From Sulfitobacter sp. S190 (GTDB lineage Bacteria; Pseudomonadota; Alphaproteobacteria; Rhodobacterales; Rhodobacteraceae): a DNA stretch of 64,000 bases. The DNA lies in the NCBI RefSeq assembly GCF_025141935.1, contig NZ_CP081120.1:2232001-2296000 (forward strand), read 5' to 3'. A program made the position numbers and the translations under genes. Each line of letters begins with the position of its first letter. Position 1 is the first letter of the stretch. This document shows positions 56,901-64,000 of the stretch, piece after piece. The notes under the pieces are model-generated. The model searched no databases and was not told the DNA's origin. It worked only from the letters and a program-made list of their open reading frames with translations.

Positions 56901-58550
56901 TCAAAGCTCAATCGTTTTGGGACGGCGGCGTTCAAACCAGATCACGACCATCAGACGGGTGACAAAAATGGCGGTAAACACGGACGTCAGAATGCCCAGA
57001 CCCAGCGTAATGGCAAAGCCACGCACCGGACCGGACCCCATGACGAACAGGATCACTGCTGTGATGAAGGTGGTGATGTTGGCATCCAGAATGGCGCTGA
57101 GTGCCTTTTCGTAGCCGAGCGAAATCGCCCGTGCGGGCCCCTTCGCAGAGCGCATCTCTTCGCGGATGCGTTCAAAGATAAGCACGTTGGCGTCCACCGC
57201 CATACCGACCGTCAGAACGATGCCCGCAATGCCCGGCAGCGTCAGGGTCGCCCCGATCAGGCTGAGCAGACCGAAAAGCAGCCCCACATTGATGATCAAT
57301 GCGATATTGGCAAACAGGCCGAACAATCCGTAGCTGGCGAACATGAAAAACAGCACCGCCGTGAAGGCGACAATGGTCGCCACCTTGCCCGCGTCGATGC
57401 TGTCCTGTCCCAGTTCGGGGCCGATCGTACGTTCTTCGAGGAAATCTAGCTGTGCCGGCAGGGCACCCGCGCGCAGCAGCACCGCAAGGCGGGTCGATTC
57501 CTCGACCGAGAAGCGGCCAGTGATGATGCCCGATCCCCCGGGAATATGGCTCTGGATGGTGGGGGCGCTGACAACTTCGTCGTCCAGCACGATCGCGAAG
57601 GGGGAGCCGATGTTCTCGGCCGTGTAGTCGCCAAACTTGCGTGCGCCGGAACTGTTGAACCGGAAATTGACCGCCGGGCCGCCGTTCTGGTCAAAGCTGG
57701 GCTGCGCGTCGACAAGCTCCTCGCCAGTGACGACGGGGCTGTCTTCGATCACGTAGAACACGCCCTCCTCGTCAAGGGACGGGAGTGCGACGTTGCCGAT
57801 GCCAGGATTTGCCGCGCCGTCTGTGGTGCGGCGCACGACCGGATTGAAGGTCAGCTGCGCGGTGGTGCCGATGATTTCCTTCAGCTCCGCTGCAGATCCG
57901 ATGCCCGGCACCTGAATAAGGATGCGCTCCGAACCCTGCCGCTGGATTGTTGGCTCGCGGGTGCCAACCTCGTCGATGCGGCGCCGGATAATCTCCAGCG
58001 ACTGCTGCATCGTACGCTCGTCGGTTGCGACTTTTTCGGCGTCCGACAGGGCAACGATAAGGATGTTGCCCTCTGCCGAGACGTCGATGTCGTTGGCGCC
58101 TGCGCCAGTCAGCGTCTGAACGGGTTGGGCCATCTCGCGCACGATGCGCAGGGCCTCTGGCATGGCGGCGGGGTCTTGCAAACGGACCCGCAGCTCGCCG
58201 CCTTCCAGCGATTGGCGCTGCACCGGCGTGAGCGACCGCAGCGCGTTGCGCACTTCGGGCCACATCGCCTGCATGCGGGCCGTATAGACATCCTCGACGC
58301 GGACCTCGGCCAGCAGATGCGCGCCGCCCCGCAGATCAAGACCGAGATTCACCAGACCGCTGGGCAACCATTCGGGCCACAGATCGCGCTGCGCCTCGAG
58401 CGCAGGCGTCGCGCCGGACAGTTCGATTTCCTTTACGGCGTCGTTGTGGCTCTCGACGGGGCCGTAAAAAAGGTTCGGCATCGCCAGCCACAGCCCGACC
58501 GCACAGGTCAGCCAAATGGCGATGCGTTTCCACAGGTCGATCTGAAGCAT
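56901..58550 (-). CDS. secD: Protein translocase subunit SecD
   Basis: 549 residues. First TM, periplasmic P1 region with GLDLRGGAHLLAEV, and a six-TM core with GMAVDANVLIFERIREEM. Forms the SecDF-YajC accessory complex. Starts 46 bp after yajC. Confidence 0.95.
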   Translation of the reverse strand: MLQIDLWKRIAIWLTCAVGLWLAMPNLFYGPVESHNDAVKEIELSGATPALEAQRDLWPEWLPSGLVNLGLDLRGGAHLLAEVRVEDVYTARMQAMWPEVRNALRSLTPVQRQSLEGGELRVRLQDPAAMPEALRIVREMAQPVQTLTGAGANDIDVSAEGNILIVALSDAEKVATDERTMQQSLEIIRRRIDEVGTREPTIQRQGSERILIQVPGIGSAAELKEIIGTTAQLTFNPVVRRTTDGAANPGIGNVALPSLDEEGVFYVIEDSPVVTGEELVDAQPSFDQNGGPAVNFRFNSSGARKFGDYTAENIGSPFAIVLDDEVVSAPTIQSHIPGGSGIITGRFSVEESTRLAVLLRAGALPAQLDFLEERTIGPELGQDSIDAGKVATIVAFTAVLFFMFASYGLFGLFANIALIINVGLLFGLLSLIGATLTLPGIAGIVLTVGMAVDANVLIFERIREEMRSAKGPARAISLGYEKALSAILDANITTFITAVILFVMGSGPVRGFAITLGLGILTSVFTAIFVTRLMVVIWFERRRPKTIEL

Positions 58551-58596
58551 GGCGCCGCCTTCTTGTCGCTTGGTGTCGTAAGGGCGAACCCGGGGC

Positions 58597-58875
58597 CTAG
58601 TTGGCCGGTTCGGTCTTGTTGATGACGGTTGCGATGGTGTTCTGGATGACGCGGATTTTCACGCCGTCCGCGATTTCGACTTCGACTTCACCGTCGTCTT
58701 TCACTTTGACGACCTTGCCGACAACGCCGCCCTGGGTCACGACCTGATCGCCCCGGCGCAACGCCGCGACCATCGCCTGATGCTGCTTGAGCTTCTTTTG
58801 CTGGGGACGGATCAGCAGGAAATACATGATGCCGAAAATCAGAATCAGCGGAATAAATTGCTCAATGCCAGCCAT
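58597..58875 (-). CDS. yajC: Preprotein translocase subunit YajC
   Basis: 92 residues: one N-terminal membrane helix ([20 protein letters not shown]) followed by a small beta domain ([20 protein letters not shown]). First gene of the yajC-secD-secF run. Confidence 0.95.
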   Translation of the reverse strand: MAGIEQFIPLILIFGIMYFLLIRPQQKKLKQHQAMVAALRRGDQVVTQGGVVGKVVKVKDDGEVEVEIADGVKIRVIQNTIATVINKTEPAN

Positions 58876-59091
58876 GTGACGTGTCCTTTTGGATTAAACT
58901 TGGGGGGGCCGCCCCCGCCTGTCAGAGTTTGCGAGAACCTATGCCTGCGCCTGTTGGTTTGCAAGCCGCTCGGCGGGTGTTTGTGGGCCTTTTGCACAGG
59001 TTTTGCGGCGTTGTCTGGCAGGCTCTACCACCGCGCGGGAATATCCGCCATAAGGCGGCCAGTACGATTCACTTTAAGGAGGACATCTTCG

Positions 59092-60384
59092 ATGCATGAC
59101 ATTCGTGCCATCCGTGAAAACCCGGACGCTTTTGACGCAGCCCTTGCGCGCCGTGGCGATGCGCCGATGTCCTCTTCGATCCTGTCACTCGACAGTGCGC
59201 GGCGCGCCAAGATCCAATCCGCCGAAGGGGCGCAGGCCGATCAGAACGCCGCCTCCAAGCAGGTCGGTGCGGCAAAGGCATCGGGCGACGAGGCCGAGTT
59301 TGAGCGGCTGCGGGCACTGGTCGGCGAGAAGAAGGCCGAAGTGGCCCGGATGAACGCCGAGGCCAAGGAGCTTGATGCCCAATTGACGGACATGCTGGCG
59401 CGCATCCCCAATCTGGCCGCTGACGATGTTCCGCAAGGCGCAGACGAATCCGATAATGTCGAAGTCAAACGCTGGGGCACGCAGCCTGCGTTCGATTTCG
59501 ATCCGGTCGAGCACTTCGAGATTGGCGGCGTGGCCGCGAACATGGATTTCGAAACGGCGGCAAAGACGTCCGGTGCGCGGTTTGTCATGCTCAAAGGGGC
59601 CGTGGCGCGCATTCACCGTGCATTGGCGCAGTTCATGATCGACACGCATGTCGACGAAAACGGGCTAACAGAAATCAACAGCCCCGTTCTGGTTCGGGAC
59701 GAGGCGATGTACGGCACCGACAAGCTGCCCAAGTTCGGCGAAGAGAGCTATCGCACCGAAGAGGGCATGTGGCTGGTGCCAACCTCCGAAGTCCCGCTGA
59801 CGTATTCGGTTGCGGGCGAAACACTCGATGCTGCCGCTCTGCCGCTTCGGATGGCCGCCCATACGTTGTGTTTCCGCTCGGAAGCCGGCAGCGCGGGCCG
59901 CGACACCTCCGGCATGTTGCGCCAGCACCAGTTCGAAAAGGTCGAAATGGTGTCGGTTACCCTGCCTGACGCATCCGATGACGAACAAAAACGGATGCTG
60001 TCCTGCGCCGAGGGCATATTGGAAAAACTGGGCATTCCCTACCGCACCGTGATCCTGTGCACCGGCGACATGGGCTTTGGCGCGCGCCGGACCTTCGATA
60101 TCGAGGCGTGGGTGCCGGGCCAGAACACCTACCGCGAGATCAGTTCGGTGTCGACAACCGGCGATTTCCAGGCCCGCCGCATGAACGCCCGTTACAAACC
60201 CGAGGGCGGGGGCAAGCCACAATTCGTCCATACGCTGAACGGATCGGGGCTGGCCGTGGGCCGCTGCCTGATCGCGGTTCTTGAAAACGGCCAACGTGCC
60301 GACGGGTCGGTTGTGTTGCCTGAAGTGCTCTCGGCCTATCTGGGCGGAAAATCCACCCTCGGCGCGGACGGAAAGCTGGTCTAG
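59092..60384 (+). CDS. serS: Seryl-tRNA synthetase
   Basis: 430 residues from ATG 59092, with AAGGAGG upstream. N-terminal coiled-coil arm (about 30-100), class II motif 2 [20 protein letters not shown] and motif 3 [18 protein letters not shown]. Charges tRNA-Ser. Overlaps the convergent DUF2235 gene by 4 bp. Confidence 0.96.
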   Translation: MHDIRAIRENPDAFDAALARRGDAPMSSSILSLDSARRAKIQSAEGAQADQNAASKQVGAAKASGDEAEFERLRALVGEKKAEVARMNAEAKELDAQLTDMLARIPNLAADDVPQGADESDNVEVKRWGTQPAFDFDPVEHFEIGGVAANMDFETAAKTSGARFVMLKGAVARIHRALAQFMIDTHVDENGLTEINSPVLVRDEAMYGTDKLPKFGEESYRTEEGMWLVPTSEVPLTYSVAGETLDAAALPLRMAAHTLCFRSEAGSAGRDTSGMLRQHQFEKVEMVSVTLPDASDDEQKRMLSCAEGILEKLGIPYRTVILCTGDMGFGARRTFDIEAWVPGQNTYREISSVSTTGDFQARRMNARYKPEGGGKPQFVHTLNGSGLAVGRCLIAVLENGQRADGSVVLPEVLSAYLGGKSTLGADGKLV

Positions 60385-61529
60385 GCGTCGAACAGGTGCG
60401 GCATGAGATTTTGCAGCGACCGGGGGCGGTAATCGCGCCGCCCCTCCACGCGCGCCTTTGCGCTGGCGTGCAGATCGATGTCGTGGCCCGGCCCGTCGCG
60501 CCATTTCAGCAGATGCCCCGCCACCTGATACAGCCACGGCGGCTGTGACAGCGACAGGCTGTTAACCAGAGGATCGAGCGGCGCATCGAGCATGTTGCCT
60601 GCGCGCATTTCCAATCCCGCCTGCTGGGCGCCTTCCGCGATCCAAGCCAGCGATTCTCCGGCAAGTCCGCGTGCGGCATCCGATCCGCCGACAATGGCGT
60701 GGGTGCCCGTGAACCAGACCTGTTTGAACTTGCGATTTTCCGAACGATCACCGGCGTTGCGGCCCGGATCATCGCGACTGGCCTCCAAATTGTCCCAAAG
60801 GCTGGGCCGGTAAAACACACGCCGCTCATCAAGCGCCACGGCGTGACGCGCGGCACTGACAATCCGGCTCAGCTTGGTATCGTGAAAGCGGTACTTGCCA
60901 TTCCACAGCCCCGCGATCGGTCCCAGAATGGGCGCGGGAATACCCAAAGCGCCGACCGTGTCCCAGATCCCCAGATAGCTGATTCGCACGATGCGGTGTT
61001 CGTCGGGATCATCGTCGATCGGATTGACCAACCGGTGGTTCACGTCGTCTTGCGACGTGGCATAGTGGGGAGACAGGGCGCGCCGCGCTTTGATGATCTG
61101 CAACGCATCGGGATGATTTTCGGGTCCCGCCAACCGGTACAGATCGAAAGCCGCATCGACGTTTTCCGGCGTCGGGGATTTCAGGATACCGCATTTGCGG
61201 ATCATCCCGGCAAGTGACCGCGCGGTGTAAGCCCCACGTGAAAAACCGAAGATCATGATGTCATCGCCCGGACGGTACAGCAGACACAGCGAATGATACG
61301 CCTGCTTGATATTGTCGTTCAGCCCCCAGCCGAACGCCCCCCCGCCGATCCGGTCGGCCAGCCCGGCCAAAAAGCCCGCGTTGCGGGCCCGCGTGCCCAC
61401 GCCCGTGATGTAAACCGTGCGCTGCTCGGCCGTGATGGCCGTGTGGTCGAAAAGACTGACGACATGGGTGGGCTGTGCGATGGTGGGGCTGTTCCAGGTG
61501 CCGTCGCAGAAAATAGCGATCCGTCCCAT
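60381..61529 (-). CDS. DUF2235 (alpha/beta-hydrolase-like) protein
   Basis: 382 residues from ATG 61529 (AGGGA upstream). The opening FCDGTWNSP, the elbow [21 protein letters not shown] (Ser nucleophile) and '[18 protein letters not shown]' (Asp/His region) are typical of DUF2235, T6SS Tle1-like phospholipase relatives. No T6SS genes are nearby, so a stand-alone cytosolic lipase or esterase role is equally possible. Confidence 0.85.
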   Translation of the reverse strand: MGRIAIFCDGTWNSPTIAQPTHVVSLFDHTAITAEQRTVYITGVGTRARNAGFLAGLADRIGGGAFGWGLNDNIKQAYHSLCLLYRPGDDIMIFGFSRGAYTARSLAGMIRKCGILKSPTPENVDAAFDLYRLAGPENHPDALQIIKARRALSPHYATSQDDVNHRLVNPIDDDPDEHRIVRISYLGIWDTVGALGIPAPILGPIAGLWNGKYRFHDTKLSRIVSAARHAVALDERRVFYRPSLWDNLEASRDDPGRNAGDRSENRKFKQVWFTGTHAIVGGSDAARGLAGESLAWIAEGAQQAGLEMRAGNMLDAPLDPLVNSLSLSQPPWLYQVAGHLLKWRDGPGHDIDLHASAKARVEGRRDYRPRSLQNLMPHLFDA

Positions 61530-61618
61530 TGGCAAAATTCCCTGTAGCTTTAAGTGCATAATTGAATGGGCCCAGCATACCCGCATAGGTTCAGATTCGA
61601 AAATCAATAAGGTCCACC

Positions 61619-62323
61619 ATGTCCCGCCCCCTGCTCGCCTTCGTGTGTTTCGCACTCGCCATCACTTTTGCAGCCTCCCCGGCTTTCGTGCCGGACTTCG
61701 GGGGATTTGATGCCGATCAGTTCCCCGTCCCCCAAGAAGACCCGGCGGTCCAGCCTGCCGGATACGCCTTCGGGATCTGGGGGCTGATCTATCTATGGCT
61801 GGTCGTCGGATTGGGGTTCGGCGTGTGGAAGCGACGTGACGACGCCGCGTGGCATGCCATGCGGGGCCCGCTCGCAGTTTCGCTGGCGGTCGGAACCGCG
61901 TGGCTGGCGGTGGCGGTGGCAAGCCCGGTCTGGGCCGCGTTGCTGATCTGGATCATGCTGATCTCAGCGCTTGTCGCGCTGTTCCGCTCCCCGGTGGATG
62001 ATGGCTGGTTCGCGGCCTTGCCTGTGGGCCTGTACGCGGGCTGGCTGAGTGCCGCGTCCTGCGTATCGCTGGGATTGCTGGCGGCGGGTTATGGCTATGT
62101 CTCCGAAGGCACGGCGGCGCTCGGGGCCATATTCCTCGCTTTGGTGATCGCGTCGGCCGTACAGACGCAGCTGCGCCGCGCGCCCAGCTACGGCATCGCG
62201 GTCATCTGGGCGCTGATCGCCGTGGTCGTACAGAACATGGGCGGCAACAGCACCGTGGCCGCACTGGCCGCGGGGGGCGCGATCGCCTTGCTGGTTCCCA
62301 CCTACAAGGCGTGGCGCGCCTAG
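61619..62323 (+). CDS. TspO/MBR-related membrane protein
   Basis: 234 residues with about seven hydrophobic segments. N-terminal '[21 protein letters not shown]' resembles the TspO/MBR tryptophan-rich sensory protein entry. No clear ligand motif beyond that. Function uncertain; TspO proteins bind porphyrins or similar. Confidence 0.65.
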   Translation: MSRPLLAFVCFALAITFAASPAFVPDFGGFDADQFPVPQEDPAVQPAGYAFGIWGLIYLWLVVGLGFGVWKRRDDAAWHAMRGPLAVSLAVGTAWLAVAVASPVWAALLIWIMLISALVALFRSPVDDGWFAALPVGLYAGWLSAASCVSLGLLAAGYGYVSEGTAALGAIFLALVIASAVQTQLRRAPSYGIAVIWALIAVVVQNMGGNSTVAALAAGGAIALLVPTYKAWRA

Positions 62324-63801
62324 TCCTTGCGCCGCCCGTCGGTGTGCTTGCGCAGCTTTGATGGCGCGGCCTTTTTGCGGCCCTTGTAGGGGTTTGCATC
62401 AGACTGGCCGCGCATCCACAGGCGGATGGGCGTTCCGGGCATGTCAAAATCGACGCGCAGCCCGTTGACCAGATACCTGCTGTAGCTTTCAGGAACCTTG
62501 TCGGGATGGCTGCACATCACCACGAAGCCCGGTGGACGGGTCTTGGCCTGTGTCATGTAGCGCAGCTTGATCCGCTTGCCCTGCGGTGCTGGGGGCGGAT
62601 GGGCCTCCATCATGCCCGACATCCAGCGGTTCAGCTGGGCAGTGGTGACACGGCGGTTCCACACGTCATAGGCGCGCATGATCGCCTGGTGCAGCCGGTC
62701 GAGGCCCCTGCCCGTCTTTGCCGATACGGTGATCAGGGGCGCGCCGCGCAACTGTGGCAGCAACCGCTCGAAACTCTCCTTGAGCGCCTTGAGCTTGGCT
62801 TGGCGGTCTTCCTCGATGTCCCACTTGTTCACCGCGACCACAACGGCGCGGCCTTCGCGTTCGGCCAGATCAGCGATGCGCAAGTCCTGTTGCTCAAACG
62901 GGATTTCCGCATCCAGCAGCACCACGACGACCTCGGCGAATTTCACTGCCCGCAAGCCATCGGACACGCTCAGCTTTTCGAGCTTTTCCTGAACCTTGGC
63001 CTTCTTGCGCATGCCCGCCGTGTCGAAGATCCGCATCGGCACGGCATCCCCATCGGGGCCGACCCATTCTGTCGTGAGCGAAATCGCATCGCGGGTGATC
63101 CCAGCCTCGGGACCGGTCAGCAGGCGGTCTTCTTTCAGGATCTGATTGATCAGCGTCGACTTGCCCGCATTCGGACGCCCGACGACAGCCACCTGCAAAG
63201 GTTTGGCGCGCGTGGGCATGGGAACGGCATCGGGTTCCTGTTCCGCTTCATCCTCGGTCAGGTCCACATCCGTTTCGGGTGCGTCGTTGCGGGCCTTTTC
63301 GGCAAAGCCATCGGCCAGTGGCATCAACTGCGTATAGAGATCGTTGAGCCCCTCGCCATGCTCGGCCGACAGACGGATCGGTTCGCCCAGACCCAGCGAA
63401 TAGGCCTCGATCACGCCACCGTCGGCAGCGGCGCCCTCTGCTTTGTTCGCGGCGAGGATGACATGTGCGGATCTCTTGCGCAGGATTTCGGCAAAGACGA
63501 GATCGGAAGGCGTGATGCCGACCCGCGCGTCCACCATGAACAGGCAGATGTCGGCCATATCCACGGCGCGCTCCGTCAACCGGCGCATCCGGCCCTGAAG
63601 GCTGTCGTCGGTGACTTCCTCCAGACCGGCGGTATCAATCACGGTAAACCGCAGGTCCGCCAGTCGCGCGGCGCCTTCGCGCAGGTCGCGCGTCACGCCG
63701 GGCTGGTCGTCAACCAGCGCCAGACGTTTGCCCACAAGGCGATTGAACAGCGTGGATTTGCCCACATTTGGGCGCCCCACGATGGCGAGGGTGAAGGACA
63801 T
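62320..63801 (-). CDS. der: Ribosome-associated GTPase Der/EngA
   Basis: 493 residues, two tandem G domains: first [19 protein letters not shown] and NKAE; second [19 protein letters not shown] and NKWD, followed by a KH-like C-terminal domain. Needed for 50S subunit maturation. Convergent, 4-bp overlap with the TspO-like gene. Confidence 0.96.
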   Translation of the reverse strand: MSFTLAIVGRPNVGKSTLFNRLVGKRLALVDDQPGVTRDLREGAARLADLRFTVIDTAGLEEVTDDSLQGRMRRLTERAVDMADICLFMVDARVGITPSDLVFAEILRKRSAHVILAANKAEGAAADGGVIEAYSLGLGEPIRLSAEHGEGLNDLYTQLMPLADGFAEKARNDAPETDVDLTEDEAEQEPDAVPMPTRAKPLQVAVVGRPNAGKSTLINQILKEDRLLTGPEAGITRDAISLTTEWVGPDGDAVPMRIFDTAGMRKKAKVQEKLEKLSVSDGLRAVKFAEVVVVLLDAEIPFEQQDLRIADLAEREGRAVVVAVNKWDIEEDRQAKLKALKESFERLLPQLRGAPLITVSAKTGRGLDRLHQAIMRAYDVWNRRVTTAQLNRWMSGMMEAHPPPAPQGKRIKLRYMTQAKTRPPGFVVMCSHPDKVPESYSRYLVNGLRVDFDMPGTPIRLWMRGQSDANPYKGRKKAAPSKLRKHTDGRRKD

Positions 63802-63866
63802 GTCGAAGGCTCCGATGCGTATCAGACCCGCGCCATAGCGTATCTGATGCGCTTAGGAAACCCCGC

Positions 63867-64000
63867 TTAGCGGTAGGCCAGCAGTTGCCCTTTGGACGAC
63901 ACCACGTAAAGCGTGCCACCTGCAACGACCGGCGCCGTTGTCGCGCCGCCCGCGATTTCAACGGTGCCGAGCGCGGCGCCGTTGGTCGGATCGAAGCTGC
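63867..64000 (-). CDS. BamB-like PQQ beta-propeller protein (C-terminus only)
   Basis: C-terminal 43 residues of a longer protein that starts right of the window: the blade sequences 'GGTLYVVSSKGQLLAYR' fit a PQQ-like beta-propeller repeat. BamB lies next to der in many alphaproteobacteria, which makes outer-membrane assembly protein BamB the likely identity. It lies 65 bp upstream of der on the same strand. Confidence 0.75.
   Translation of the reverse strand, partial: SFDPTNGAALGTVEIAGGATTAPVVAGGTLYVVSSKGQLLAYR

Overview
The window looks like chromosomal DNA of a marine Roseobacter-group alphaproteobacterium (Rhodobacterales). The evidence is a DMSP lyase gene (dddP) with all six metal-site residues in register, glnB-glnA, a ccm/hel cytochrome c maturation cluster beside yajC-secD-secF, a long acnA, der next to a bamB-like gene, and high GC with many 4-bp stop/start overlaps.

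Region 1 (about 1-24.5 kb) is accessory and more AT-rich. It opens with a Crp/Fnr regulator and a truncated KaiC-type ATPase. Next comes a small tyrosine recombinase broken by a 22-bp insertion, then a flavin monooxygenase with a divergent TetR regulator, almost 1 kb of gene-free DNA, a TPR protein and two GNAT acetyltransferases. A tightly overlapping nickel/peptide-type ABC importer operon with a DMT-family permease follows, divergent from an Rrf2 regulator. An intact paralogue of the broken recombinase lies at 14.8 kb. After it is a compact operon of SIR2-domain protein, HerA-type ATPase and a winged-helix/DEDDh exonuclease/BRCT protein. SIR2 plus HerA matches known anti-phage defence pairs; the exonuclease-BRCT partner is the part I do not recognise as described. 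To its right are a recombinase gene with an in-frame TGA, two small HTH proteins, an unknown protein and a P4-type integrase abutting the 3' end of tRNA-Ser(UGA). This layout is typical of a genomic island inserted at a tRNA gene.

Region 2 (24.5-38 kb) is core: a SPOR lipoprotein, a D-Ala-D-Ala carboxypeptidase, tmk-holB-tatD-MBL hydrolase in one run, an AEC transporter, tRNA-Leu(UAG), a Hint-domain protein, NAD(P)HX repair, glnB-glnA and a lytic transglycosylase.

Region 3 (38-48.4 kb) holds a DUF3445 protein divergent from dddP, a PLP trans-sulfuration-type enzyme, an alpha/beta hydrolase-OsmC fusion, purB, two small secreted proteins sharing a cystine loop, an orphan divergent FliG, a lysophospholipid acyltransferase and a DUF1223 protein.

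Region 4 (48.4-64 kb) contains acnA, an SDR, and a reverse-strand series running yajC-secD-secF-tauE-Mth938-ccmA-ccmB-ccmC-ccmD-ccmG. Then come serS, a DUF2235 protein, a TspO-like membrane protein, der and the 3' end of a bamB-like gene. No CRISPR array, rRNA gene or intact insertion sequence was seen.
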